DNA of 64,000 nt from Micromonospora halophytica. GTDB taxonomy: Bacteria > Actinomycetota > Actinomycetes > Mycobacteriales > Micromonosporaceae. How positions within the stretch are numbered: position 1 is the first letter of the stretch; each line of letters begins with the position of its first letter. A model generated the notes under the pieces. The model did not search any database. It was given only the letters and a program-made list of their open reading frames with translations, and was not told the origin of the DNA. Location of the stretch: contig NZ_FMDN01000013.1 in NCBI RefSeq assembly GCF_900090245.1, positions 123,965 through 187,964 of the forward strand, in the 5' to 3' direction. The translations under genes were made by a program, and so were the position numbers. Of this stretch, positions 8,415 through 16,798 are shown in pieces.

Positions 8415-9714
8415 TGGCGCCTCCCTGGGGTGCTGACGGAGCCGAGGTCCGGCGTTGGTGGGTCTCGTACATTCTGACGGCGACGACCAGCCCGGACGCG
8501 GCGGTGAGGGCGGCGACGGTCCAGACTGCGGCCCGGATTCCGAAGGCGTCGGCGACGACACCGGCGAGCAGGGCACCCACCGCGAAGCCGCCGTCGCGCC
8601 AGAGCCGGTAGATGCCGACCGAGCGGGCCCGCCACGCCGGGTGCGCGACGTCACCGATGGAGGCCAGCAGCGTCGGGTAGACCATGGCGGTGCCGGCGCC
8701 GAGCAGGACCGCCGCGACCGCCCACCAGGTGAAGGCGTCGGCGAGGGCGATCAGGGCCAGGCCGAGGGCCTGGACCCACATGCCGGTGGCGATCAACCAC
8801 TTGCGCCCCCACCGGTCCGACAGTGCGCCGGTGAACAGCTGCCCGAAGCCCCAGACCACCGGGTAGAGCGCCGCCAGGATGCCGATGCGCCCGACGGACA
8901 GGCCTGCGGCGGCGAACAACACGGGGAACAGCCCCCATGCGAGACCGTCGATGAGGTTGTTCACCAGCCCGGCCTGGCTGGCCGACGACAGCGCGGGCTC
9001 GCGGAAGCTGGTCTGGGTGAACACCTGCCGGTTGCTCAGCTCCTGATGCAGGTGATCGTGGCGGCCGTCGGCACGGGCGACGTGGTTCGCTGCCTCCAGA
9101 CGGGCGTGCCCGCGGGTTTCTCGCACCAGGAGCGTCGACAGGCCCAGCCCGAGCGCCGCGTACGCGATCCCGAGCAGGAACGGTGCCGGGCGCAGCCCGT
9201 ACGCCTCGGCAAGGTACCCGGTGGCGAGCGCGGTCACGGCGACGGCCACGTAGCCGGCGGCCTCGTTGAGCCCCATCGCGAACCCGCGGCGGGCCGGCCC
9301 GACCAGGTCGATCTTCATGATCACTGTGGTGGACCAGGTCAGGCCCTGACTGATGCCGAGCAGCACGTTGGCGGCGACGACCCACCCCCAGGTGGGTGCC
9401 CAGATCAGCAGCAGCGGTACCGGGACGGCGATCAGCCAGCCCGCGACCAGCACCGGTTTGCGCCCGTGGCGGTCGGACCAGGTGCCGGCGAAGTAGTTCG
9501 TCGCGGCCTTGGCCACGCCGAACGCCAGGATGTAGGTCAGCGCGGCGGTGTACGCCTGCTGACCGAACTCGGACTCCGCCAGCAGCGGCAGCACCGTCCG
9601 CTCCTGGCCGAGCATCCCGCCCACGAGGGCATTGACCGCGACGAGCAGAAAGAACTGCGCGGCATTCTGCCGCAGGCCCAGGATGATCGGGCGTTGAGTG
9701 GCGCGCAGACTCAT
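8407..9714 (-). CDS. Major facilitator superfamily transporter in the sulfur-stress operon
   Basis: A 435-residue membrane protein with about 12 hydrophobic segments, the MFS signature GTWSDRHGRKPVLVAG between helices 2 and 3, and its repeat GALSDRWGRKWLIATG in the second half. A hydrophilic loop rich in His/Asp/Gln joins the halves. Substrate unknown; drug, arsenical/organosulfur or sulfur-compound export are all possible. The ATG at 9714 overlaps the stop of the preceding MBL-rhodanese remnant (ATGA), and its own end overlaps the ArsR-rhodanese start, so the three form one coupled operon. Confidence 0.9.
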   Translation of the reverse strand: MSLRATQRPIILGLRQNAAQFFLLVAVNALVGGMLGQERTVLPLLAESEFGQQAYTAALTYILAFGVAKAATNYFAGTWSDRHGRKPVLVAGWLIAVPVPLLLIWAPTWGWVVAANVLLGISQGLTWSTTVIMKIDLVGPARRGFAMGLNEAAGYVAVAVTALATGYLAEAYGLRPAPFLLGIAYAALGLGLSTLLVRETRGHARLEAANHVARADGRHDHLHQELSNRQVFTQTSFREPALSSASQAGLVNNLIDGLAWGLFPVLFAAAGLSVGRIGILAALYPVVWGFGQLFTGALSDRWGRKWLIATGMWVQALGLALIALADAFTWWAVAAVLLGAGTAMVYPTLLASIGDVAHPAWRARSVGIYRLWRDGGFAVGALLAGVVADAFGIRAAVWTVAALTAASGLVVAVRMYETHQRRTSAPSAPQGGANG

Positions 9715-10352
9715 GCTCCCACCTCCAGCTTCGAGCCGGTCGCGGTGGACCAGTCCGACCAGCCGGCGGCAGGGCCGCCGAGTTCGATGTTCCGGGCACC
9801 CGGGACGTGACCGGCGGCGAACTCGCTGGTCTGCCGGATGTCCAGCACGCAGGCGCGGGCCAGCGCCGCGGCGTCGACCGAAGGAATCGACCTGCGCTGC
9901 CCACCGGCCGCGTCCGGATCCTGGTCGGCGTTGCGAACCACGGCCAACGGGCGGCCGGGGTCGACGAGCCATCCCAGCCAGGTGGCGAACGCCCCGCGCA
10001 GCGGGATGGACACCGAATCCAGGAAGTACGGCGGGAGCGTGCCCAGGGAACCCGGCAGCGCTGTCAAACGCGTCCTCGGACTCGGCGCGCAACAGCGCGT
10101 TCGTCGCCTTCTGAGCCCCGAGGCCAGCACCCGCGCACCGTCGCCGGCCGCCAGGTCACGGGCGCCGGACAGGAGATCCGCATGCAGGTGCGTGTCAGCG
10201 GCATACGCGATCCGCAGGCCACGACGCTCGGCGACCGCCCGCAGGTCACGGCTCGCGTCCACCGCCAGCGCCCGACCACCACCGAGATCCAGCAGATACG
10301 CCGAGTTCCCCAGGCCCTCATCGAGCAGCGGAGACACGTTCACGTCAGTCAT
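9711..10352 (-). pseudogene. Internally deleted MBL-fold/rhodanese protein (persulfide dioxygenase-like)
   Basis: The frame stays open for 213 codons, but the product is a collapsed version of a protein normally about 450-460 residues long. It keeps the start of a metallo-beta-lactamase domain (THLHADLLSGARDLAAG), then jumps to the linker SLGTLPPYFL, then to the middle of the first rhodanese domain (SVSIPLRGAFATWLGWLV) and the start of the second (LDIRQTSEFAAGHVPGA), before ending early. Most of the metal-binding domain and the catalytic Cys loops are gone. Intact relatives oxidise persulfide and often sit with ArsR regulators. It probably still matters as the first cistron for coupled translation of the MFS gene. 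Confidence 0.7.
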
Positions 10353-10393
10353 CACATCCTCTTCGCCGAGCCACCCACGTCGGCAACCACCAC

Positions 10394-10422
10394 CCAATAT
10401 ACAATATTCCAAAGAACATTGG
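10394..10422 (-). promoter_or_regulatory. AT-rich promoter/operator of the sulfur-stress operon
   Basis: A short AT-rich island in otherwise GC-rich DNA, 42 bp before the first cistron. It holds AATAT-AC-AATATT and is flanked by CCAAT and ATTGG, giving nested imperfect dyads. ArsR-family sulfide/persulfide repressors bind AT-rich dyads over the promoter, so this is a plausible operator for the ArsR-rhodanese protein encoded downstream. Confidence 0.45.
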
Positions 10423-10706
10423 AGGAGCTGCAGGCGAGGTGCCGCCTGAACGGCGCCCGCAGTGGGTCACCTCTCGCCAGGTCGCCCAGCCTGGTCCGGA
10501 CCGACGGCGGCCACGTCAACCGCGTCGACGCCGGGCTGCCGGCATGGGCCCGCACCCACGCCGGGATCGACCTGCAGACCGTGGCCCGATCGGAACCGAA
10601 GCAGCCCGACGCCTCGACGACGAACTCAACCAGAAGTAGCCACCGAGTTACCCGACACTCTCTGACGCCTGGCCGGGTCGTGGGTCAGCAGCAGGCTGAT
10701 GGCGTG
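10423..10706. other. Intergenic region, nothing recognised
   Basis: Short plus-strand open frames are present (for example 10439-10639) but show no family pattern, no ribosome-binding site and a biased Arg/Pro composition. They are probably non-coding or an unrecognisable remnant. Confidence 0.5.
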
Positions 10707-11318
10707 TCACCGCTCGACCTCGGTGAACAGTTGATCGAGGTGATAGGTGACGGCGTCTCGCGCGGTGTCGACGCTGTGGTGGCCGACGAGCAGGCTGGTG
10801 CCGAGCCCGTGGGTGAGCGCGAGCAGACGGGTGGCTTCAGCGGCCGGCTCACGGCCGGCGGGCAGCCGACCCTGGTCCTGGGCGCGGCGCAGGATGTCGG
10901 CGAGGTGGGTTTCGAGGCGTCGTGGACCGTCGACGAACGGTTGAGCGGCAAGGTCGGGGTCGGTCATCGCGAGGACGGCGTAGGAGGTCCAGACAAGGTG
11001 GAAGTCTCGGCTGGCCCCGTCGGTGGGCAACGCCTCGGCCAGGAACGCCTCGACAACCGCGCGGGGATCAGTGTCCTGTGGCAGTGCCGCGACACGTGCG
11101 GCCCATCGCTGACTGCTCTGCTGCTCCAGTTGCCGCAGGGCGGCGAGCAGCAGCTCGGCCTTGGTGTCGAAGTAGTACTGCACCAGTCGCAGTGACACCC
11201 CCGCCTCGGCGGCGACCGACCGCATCGTCACCGCGTGCAGCCCGTGACGCGCCGCCACCCGCAGGAGCGCGACCACCAGGTGGCCGCGTCGCTCGGCGTG
11301 GTCCACCCTTCTCGGCAT
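10707..11318 (-). CDS. TetR-family transcriptional repressor
   Basis: A 203-residue protein with an N-terminal TetR helix-turn-helix at about residues 15-60 (VTMRSVAAEAGVSLRLVQYYFDTKAELLLAAL) and an all-helical ligand-binding C-terminal domain. It is divergent from a 14-TM efflux gene with 81 bp between the two starts, and that gap contains a double GATAC-N4-GTAT operator. The layout is classic for a drug-sensing repressor that controls itself and the pump. The inducer is unknown but could be a product of one of the neighbouring biosynthetic loci. Confidence 0.93.
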   Translation of the reverse strand: MPRRVDHAERRGHLVVALLRVAARHGLHAVTMRSVAAEAGVSLRLVQYYFDTKAELLLAALRQLEQQSSQRWAARVAALPQDTDPRAVVEAFLAEALPTDGASRDFHLVWTSYAVLAMTDPDLAAQPFVDGPRRLETHLADILRRAQDQGRLPAGREPAAEATRLLALTHGLGTSLLVGHHSVDTARDAVTYHLDQLFTEVER

Positions 11319-11344
11319 CCGCTCTCCCCTACTGCCGGCACCCT

Positions 11345-11381
11345 TTGTGATACGTGCGTATACGATACATTCGTATCACAA
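11345..11381. promoter_or_regulatory. Double TetR operator between the regulator and the efflux gene
   Basis: Two dyads in phase: GATAC-GTGC-GTATA at 11349-11362 and GATAC-ATTC-GTATC at 11364-11377, 15 bp apart. The whole block is also bounded by a perfect 10-bp inverted repeat (TTGTGATACG at 11345-11354 and its complement at 11372-11381). It fills the short divergent promoter region and so should bind two repressor dimers. Confidence 0.8.
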
Positions 11382-11399
11382 CATCAGGGGGTGGAGCAG

Positions 11400-12776
11400 G
11401 TGGGAGACACCCGCTCATCCCCCGGCGCCCTGATCGCACTGGCATGCGCGGCACAGTTCATGGTGGTGCTCGACGTCTCCGTCATCAACGTCGCGCTGCC
11501 GTCGCTGCAGCAGGAACTGAGCGTCGCCGCCATCGACCTGCCCTGGGCGGTCAACGCCTACACGCTGGTCTTCGCCGGCTTCCTGCTGCTCGGCGGCCGA
11601 CTCGCCGATCTGCACGGCCACCGGCGGGTCTTCCTGGCCGGGCTCGGGCTGTTCACCGGAGCCAGCCTGCTGGGCGGCCTGGCACCGACGGTGGCGCTGC
11701 TCGGCGTCGCCCGGGCCGGGCAGGGCCTCGGCGCGGCCATCCTCGCCCCCGTCACCCTGACCCTGCTCACCACGACAGTCACCAGCGGCCCGGCACGACA
11801 CCGCGCCCTGGCCGTCTGGACCGGCGTCGGCCTGGCCGGTGGGACCGCGGGCAACCTGCTCGGCGGCCTGCTGACGGAGTACCTGTCCTGGCGATCCGTG
11901 CTGCTGATCAACGTCCCGCTCGGCGTCATCGCCCTGGCCGTGGCGCCGCGACACCTACCGCCCGGCCGGCCGGCGCGCCGCCGCCGGCTGGACGCGCCCG
12001 GCGCAGTCCTGGCCACCGCAGGCCTGACCTGCCTGGCGTACGCGATGGTGCAGGCACCGGCACGCGGGCTGACCACTGCGCCGACCGTGACCGTCGCAGC
12101 AGCCGGTGTCCTCGCCCTGGCCGTTTTTCTCGCCGTCGAGGTGCGCGCCGCCGACACCGCGCTCGTTCCCGCGCGGCTGCTGCACGCCCGGCACATCGCG
12201 CTGGGAAACCTGACGATGCTGCTGGCCGGCGCCGCCCTCAATCCGATGTGGTACTTCCTCGCCCTGGCCATGCGGGACCTTCTGAACTTCTCGCCACTGC
12301 AGACCGGGCTCGGCTTCCTGCCCCACACCGTGCTCACACTCGCCGTCGGCATCCTCGTCACACCGCGGCTGATGCGGCGGATGCCAGCCCGGCGCCTCGT
12401 CGTCGCCGGGGCGCTCGTCGCCGCCGCAGGCTTCGCCTGGCAGAGCCGGCTCGCGCCCGACGGCGGGTACCTGAGCGGGATTCTCGGACCGGCAGCGCTG
12501 ATCGCCGCCGGTGGCGGGTTGCTGACCACGCCCCTGACCGCAATCGTGACGTCCCGCATATCGCCGGAAGACGCCGGCGCGGCGTCGGGACTGATGAACA
12601 CCGCCAAACAGGCCGGCGGCGGACTCGGCCTGGCCGCGCTGGTCGCGATCGCGGCGCAGCCGGCCGGCACCGGTACGGGATACCGGACAGCATTCCTCGG
12701 CATCAGCGCAGTCTGCGTGTGCGTAGCTGCGGCGGCATCGCTTCTGCCCCGCGTGGTCGACGGCCAACAGGAGTAG
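11400..12776 (+). CDS. DHA2-family (EmrB/QacA-type) 14-TM drug efflux transporter
   Basis: A 458-residue membrane protein with about 14 hydrophobic segments. The family motif after helix 1 is MVVLDVSVINVALPS, and the helix 2-3 loop reads GGRLADLHGHRRVFLAG. Members export drugs by proton antiport. The GTG at 11400 is chosen because GGGGGTGGAG lies at the right distance upstream; an earlier in-frame GTG at 11391 is too close to that site, and longer frames run through the operator. Regulated by the divergent TetR protein. It may provide self-resistance or export for one of the flanking clusters. Confidence 0.92.
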   Translation: MGDTRSSPGALIALACAAQFMVVLDVSVINVALPSLQQELSVAAIDLPWAVNAYTLVFAGFLLLGGRLADLHGHRRVFLAGLGLFTGASLLGGLAPTVALLGVARAGQGLGAAILAPVTLTLLTTTVTSGPARHRALAVWTGVGLAGGTAGNLLGGLLTEYLSWRSVLLINVPLGVIALAVAPRHLPPGRPARRRRLDAPGAVLATAGLTCLAYAMVQAPARGLTTAPTVTVAAAGVLALAVFLAVEVRAADTALVPARLLHARHIALGNLTMLLAGAALNPMWYFLALAMRDLLNFSPLQTGLGFLPHTVLTLAVGILVTPRLMRRMPARRLVVAGALVAAAGFAWQSRLAPDGGYLSGILGPAALIAAGGGLLTTPLTAIVTSRISPEDAGAASGLMNTAKQAGGGLGLAALVAIAAQPAGTGTGYRTAFLGISAVCVCVAAAASLLPRVVDGQQE

Positions 12777-12834
12777 CCACGACGCTGCCTCCGGCAGGGA
12801 TGCCTGGATATTCGTTACTCTGCGCCGGCGTCGC

Positions 12835-13925
12835 GTGCCGGCAGCAGGGCGGCGGCGAACCGCCGGCGGCCTCACCGCGCAACGCGCCCACGAGACCAAC
12901 GACCTGCCGAGACTGCCGTCCTTTGCGGACAACGTTCGTCGGGTGCTGCGCTTCGACGGGGTGGTCACCTCCTGCGACCACTACCTCGGCACCGCCGCCC
13001 GGTTCGCCGCGCACCTGGGCCTGCCCGGCGCAGCACCGGAGGCGGTGGATTGCGCGTACCGCAAGGGCCTGGCCCGCGCGGCGATGCATCGGGCCGGGGT
13101 CCCCAGCCGGCGTTCGCGGTGACCGAGGGCTGGACCGCTACCAGCGACGCGGCCGACGACATCGGATACCCGCTGGTGGTCAAACCCGTCGACCTCTGCG
13201 CCGGGATGTACGTCCGCCGGGTGCACGACCGGGCCGAACTGCGGGCGGCGTACGACGCACCGGCCGGCTTCCCGGTCAACGCCCGACGCCAGCCGAGGAC
13301 GCCGCTGGTGCTGCTGGAGGAACTGCTGGACGGGCCGGAAGCGAGTGTGGAGGCGGCCACCGTGGACGGCGTCACCACCGTGATCGGGGTGACCGACAAG
13401 AGCCTGGCCGGCACCTCCGGATTCGTGGAGATCGGGCACATGTTCCCCGCGCCCCTCGACCCGACCTCGCCCGCGCCGTCGGCACGACGGCCACCGCCGC
13501 CCTGGCCGCGGTCGGGTTCGACCACGGCATGGCCCACACCGAGCTGCGACCGACCCCGGACGGCCCCGGGTGGTGGAGGTCAATCCCCGGCCCGCAGGCA
13601 ACCAGATCACCGAACTGGTCCGCCGGGTCAGGGGCATCGACCTGCCGATGGGGTACGCACAACTGGCGCTCGGCGAGCGGCCCGACCTGACCCCGACCGA
13701 CACCGGGGTACGCAGCGCGGCGATCGCGTTCCTGCTCCCCCCACGCCCCGGCACGGTCACCGGGATCACCGGCACCGAGGCGGTGGCCGCCGAGCCCCGG
13801 GTGGTGGACTGGGCGGTGAAACCGGCCGAGCACCGGGCCGGGGAGGCCAGCAGCAACAACCACTACCTGGGTCACGTCATGGTCGTCGACCCCGCGGGTG
13901 CCGACGCCCGGTCGCCGGCGGACCG
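12835..13925 (+). pseudogene. Frameshifted ATP-grasp ligase
   Basis: A single ATP-grasp protein can be followed across three frames. The first block (to about 13105) reads RFDGVVTSCDHYLGTAARFA. The next (about 13105-13470) contains IGYPLVVKPVDLCAGMYV and LVLLEELLDGPEASVE. Then comes a short stretch (VGFDHGMAHTELRPTPDG) in a third frame, then VEVNPRPAGNQITELVRRV back in the first. At least three frameshifts and loss of the N-terminal part make it dead. Intact relatives ligate carboxylates to amines with ATP and are often found beside MFS exporters, as here. The remnant stops just before the 21-bp hairpin. Confidence 0.85.
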
Positions 13926-13949
13926 TACTCGTCTTTGTCATACGTTGAT

Positions 13950-13996
13950 CTCATCACTTCAACGAAGTGTTGTTGACACTTCGTTGAAGTGATGAG
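13950..13996. terminator. Perfect 21-bp hairpin, likely bidirectional terminator
   Basis: Arms at 13950-13970 and 13976-13996 are exact complements with loop TGTTG. It lies between the 3' end of the ATP-grasp remnant and the 3' end of the cyclophilin gene (stop at 14008), which is the expected place for a bidirectional terminator. Each arm is itself nearly palindromic (ACTTC-AAC-GAAGT), so a protein-binding or recombination role cannot be excluded. Confidence 0.7.
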
Positions 13997-14007
13997 GAGG
14001 GCGGACT

Positions 14008-14487
14008 CTACTCGACCGTGGCCGACTCGATGACGATCTGCTCGCGCGGGACGTCCTGGGCACCGGTCGGCACCTGGGCGATCCGGTCGACGACGTCGAA
14101 GCCCTCGGTCACCTTGCCGAAGACCGCGTACCCCCACCCGTCCTGGCCCGGGTAGTCGAGGAACGCGTTGTCCACAGTGTTGATGAAGAACTGCGCGCCG
14201 GCCGAGTGCGGATCGGACGTGCGAGCCATGGCCAGGCTGTACTTGACGTTCTTCAGTCCGTTCTTCGCCTCGTTCTCCACCTGGTGGGGAGCGGGCTTCT
14301 GGCGCATGTTCGTGTCGAAACCGCCACCCTGGATCATGAAGGTCCCGATCACCCGGTGGAAGATCGTTCCGGTGTAGTGGCCTGAGTTGACGTAGTTCAG
14401 AAAGTTCGCGACGGTCTTTGGCGCGTTCGCCTCGTCGAGCTCGAGCACGATGTCGCCGTAGCTGGTACGCAGTCGGACAGTAGACAT
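14008..14487 (-). CDS. ppiB: Cyclophilin-type peptidyl-prolyl cis-trans isomerase (PpiB-like)
   Basis: A 159-residue cytoplasmic cyclophilin with no signal peptide. The catalytic block IFHRVIGTFMIQGGGF, the LAMAR strand and the AQFFINTVDN motif are intact. The sequence style (NEAKNGLKN, GWGYAVFGKV, DVPREQIVIES) resembles the PpiB type of Gram-negative bacteria rather than the usual mycobacterial PpiA. It catalyses proline isomerisation in protein folding. It lies 33 bp beyond the terminator hairpin of the PKS operon on the same strand, so it is probably separately transcribed; its promoter would lie between 14488 and 14520. Housekeeping function is likely. Confidence 0.95.
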   Translation of the reverse strand: MSTVRLRTSYGDIVLELDEANAPKTVANFLNYVNSGHYTGTIFHRVIGTFMIQGGGFDTNMRQKPAPHQVENEAKNGLKNVKYSLAMARTSDPHSAGAQFFINTVDNAFLDYPGQDGWGYAVFGKVTEGFDVVDRIAQVPTGAQDVPREQIVIESATVE

Positions 14488-14520
14488 ATCGGCAGTTTCT
14501 CACAGGTGCCGGACCCCCGT

Positions 14521-14555
14521 GGCCGCGCCCGGGGCAACGAACCCCGGGCACGGCC
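14521..14555 (-). terminator. Terminator of the PKS operon
   Basis: GCCCGGGG (14527-14534) pairs with CCCCGGGC (14542-14549) around loop CAACGAA, and the stem extends with GGCCG/CGGCC across a single-base bulge. It starts about 10 bp past the P450 stop. Confidence 0.65.
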
Positions 14556-14565
14556 GGACGGCCGG

Positions 14566-15726
14566 CTATCCGACGAGCAGATGGAGCTCCTTCGGCCCGT
14601 TCATGGTCGGGTCCGGATGCGGTCGCATCGGGCGGTCCGGATCGAGCCGGATCCGGTCGAAGCGGCGCAACAGCACACCGAGCGCGACCTGCGCCTCGAG
14701 CCGGGCCAGCGGCGCGCCGAAACAGAAGTGGATACCCTTGCTGAAGGCGAGATGCGGGTTCGGCGAGCGCTCGGGGTCGAACTCGTCGGGCCGCTCGAAC
14801 TGCCGCTCGTCGTGGTTGGCCGACAGCACCGAGCACACCACGATCTGGCCCGGCTCCATGGCCACGCCGCGCAGCTCGGTGGCCTTCTTCGTCACCCGCG
14901 GCACGATGCCCACGGGACTGCGGTAGCGCAACACCTCCTCCAGCGCGGTGGGAATGGCCTCCGGCCGCCGGCGCACCAGCTCCTCGGCCTCGGGGTTCTC
15001 CCCCAGGCACAGGATCGCGTTGCCGAGCCACAGAGTGACCGTGACGTGCCCGGCCAGCAGCAGCACGGTGGCGAACCCGGCGATCTCCCGGTCGGTGAGC
15101 CGCACGCCGTCGACCTCGGCCGTCACCAGATCGCTGAGCAGGCCGGGCTCGGGCTTGGCGCGGCGCCGGACGGCCAAGTCGAGCAGGTAGTCGTGGAACG
15201 ACTTGGACGCGTTCACCGCCGACTCGTTGTTCGGGTCGAAGGCACCACCGGCGTACAGAGCGTCGGCCCAGTCCTTGAACTGCGGCCGGTCCCCCACGGG
15301 CACACCGAGCAACTCGGTGATCACCGTGAGCGGCAGCGGGTAGGCGAAGTCGTCCACGAACTCGAGCCGGTGCGGGTCGGGAGCGCGGTCGAGCAGCTCC
15401 CCGGCCAGCTGCTCGATCCGGTCCTTGAGCCGCGCCACCGACCGCGGCGTGAACGCCTGGCTGACCAGGCGCCGCAGCTGGTGGTGCCGCGGCGGGTCGA
15501 GCGTGCCGATGTGGCCCTCCATGAGCTGCACCTGGTCGGGGTAGACGGAGCCGAAGTCCGACGAGAACGTCTCCGGGTCGTTGAGCACGCTCACCGCGTC
15601 GTCGTACCGGAAGACCTGGTACACGCCGCTGGCCGGGTCGCGGACCACCGGGCTGCCATCGCGCATGGTCCGGCACAGGTCGAGCATCTCGAGTCCCGGC
15701 CGCGTGGCTGGCGCTTCTGCCGACAT
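14566..15726 (-). CDS. Cytochrome P450, probable polyketide-tailoring oxidase
   Basis: A 386-residue soluble bacterial P450. The haem ligand is C335 in FSKGIHFCFGAPLARLE; the ExxR pair is in ALEEVLRYRSP. The I-helix reads LLLAGHVTVTLWLGN: the Thr is present, but the acidic residue that usually precedes it is Val, a variant also seen in macrolide-tailoring P450s. Redox partners are not in the window. The ATG at 15726 has a GGAGG site; the TTG five codons earlier is rejected. It is the last gene of the long operon, 25 bp after a methyltransferase. Likely hydroxylates or epoxidises the released polyketide or the starter unit. Confidence 0.93.
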   Translation of the reverse strand: MSAEAPATRPGLEMLDLCRTMRDGSPVVRDPASGVYQVFRYDDAVSVLNDPETFSSDFGSVYPDQVQLMEGHIGTLDPPRHHQLRRLVSQAFTPRSVARLKDRIEQLAGELLDRAPDPHRLEFVDDFAYPLPLTVITELLGVPVGDRPQFKDWADALYAGGAFDPNNESAVNASKSFHDYLLDLAVRRRAKPEPGLLSDLVTAEVDGVRLTDREIAGFATVLLLAGHVTVTLWLGNAILCLGENPEAEELVRRRPEAIPTALEEVLRYRSPVGIVPRVTKKATELRGVAMEPGQIVVCSVLSANHDERQFERPDEFDPERSPNPHLAFSKGIHFCFGAPLARLEAQVALGVLLRRFDRIRLDPDRPMRPHPDPTMNGPKELHLLVG

Positions 15727-15751
15727 GATCAAAACCTCCAAGGTGTACGGC

Positions 15752-16798
15752 TCAGCCGGCCACGATCTCGTAGTAGGCGAACCGGAACGCGGTGTTCGGA
15801 GCGGAGAGGATCCGCCGGCAGGTGAGCCCGGCGGCCTCGATGACCTTCAGCCAGCCGTCGCGCGGCCGGGGGAAGCCCTGCTCGGTGAGGACGTGCACCA
15901 GGTAGAAGTCGGCGTCCGAGCCGTCGACGTACAGCTCCGGCTCGCACAGCAGCATGCCCCGGTCCGGCCCGGCGCGGAGCATGTCCGCGTACCGGCGCAG
16001 CAGGTCGACGACCGCGTCCTCGCCGTCGCGGAAGTGTTCGTGCAGCGCGCCCACCGCCACGTACAGGTCGGCCGTCGCGGCTACGTCCGCCGGCCACGAC
16101 TGCGGTTTGAACGCGTCACCGACCACGAACGAGAGGCGGTCGGCCACCCCTTCCTCGTGGGCGCGACGGGAGGCGTACCCGATGGCGTCCTCGGCGATGT
16201 CGAGGCCGAAACCACGCAGGCCGGGCTCCGAGCGCACCAGGTCGAGCAGCAGGCCGCCGGTGCCGCACCCGAGGTCGAGCACGCCACGCGCGCCGCGGTC
16301 GCGGACCACGTCCCGGACGATGCTGCCGCCGAAGCTGCGGAACAGGACCTCACAGCGCAGGCCGAGCGCCTCGGTGTCGCGGTTGACGTCGATGCCGTAG
16401 GTGCGGCTGCCGTCGACAAGGCCGGCGATGTTGTGCAGCACCGGCCCGTACGCGTCGACGTAGTAGCCGATCAGCGACTCGGCCACCTCGTTGAACAGCC
16501 CCGCGCCGCGCTCGGTGAGACGCCAGCGGTCGCCGTCGGACTCGACCACCTCGCGCAGCTCCAGGTAGCGCAGGACCTGGCCGGTCTTGTCGGTCCGCGC
16601 GGGGTCGACGGCCAGCCGGTCCAGGGGTGTGAAGTCCCGGGACATCCGGTCGGCCACTCCGGAGCGGGCGAGGCCGACAATCGCCGTGCACAGCACGTAG
16701 GACGACGCGAGCTCGCCGGCGCCGGCCCGCGCCACTCCCTTCCAGGTGCTCTGCACCTCGTCGTCGAGAACCTTCTCGGACTTGTTGTCAACGGTCAT
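15752..16798 (-). CDS. SAM-dependent methyltransferase with N-terminal dimerisation domain
   Basis: A 348-residue protein. The first 110 residues are helical with a winged-helix-like segment (LRYLELREVVESDGDRWRLT), and a class I SAM domain follows with motif I VLDLGCGTGG near residue 170 and acidic motif GFGLDIAED. This layout resembles the small-molecule O-methyltransferases of secondary metabolism; C- or N-methylation cannot be ruled out. The ATG at 16798 has a GGAGG site and lies within the last codons of the aminotransferase gene (11-bp overlap), so the two are coupled. It may methylate the amino acid-derived unit made by the neighbouring genes or a polyketide hydroxyl. Confidence 0.87.
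   Translation of the reverse strand: MTVDNKSEKVLDDEVQSTWKGVARAGAGELASSYVLCTAIVGLARSGVADRMSRDFTPLDRLAVDPARTDKTGQVLRYLELREVVESDGDRWRLTERGAGLFNEVAESLIGYYVDAYGPVLHNIAGLVDGSRTYGIDVNRDTEALGLRCEVLFRSFGGSIVRDVVRDRGARGVLDLGCGTGGLLLDLVRSEPGLRGFGLDIAEDAIGYASRRAHEEGVADRLSFVVGDAFKPQSWPADVAATADLYVAVGALHEHFRDGEDAVVDLLRRYADMLRAGPDRGMLLCEPELYVDGSDADFYLVHVLTEQGFPRPRDGWLKVIEAAGLTCRRILSAPNTAFRFAYYEIVAG

Noticed and set aside
10439..10639. Short plus-strand frame of 66 codons
   Set aside because: No ribosome-binding site, no homology pattern, biased composition.
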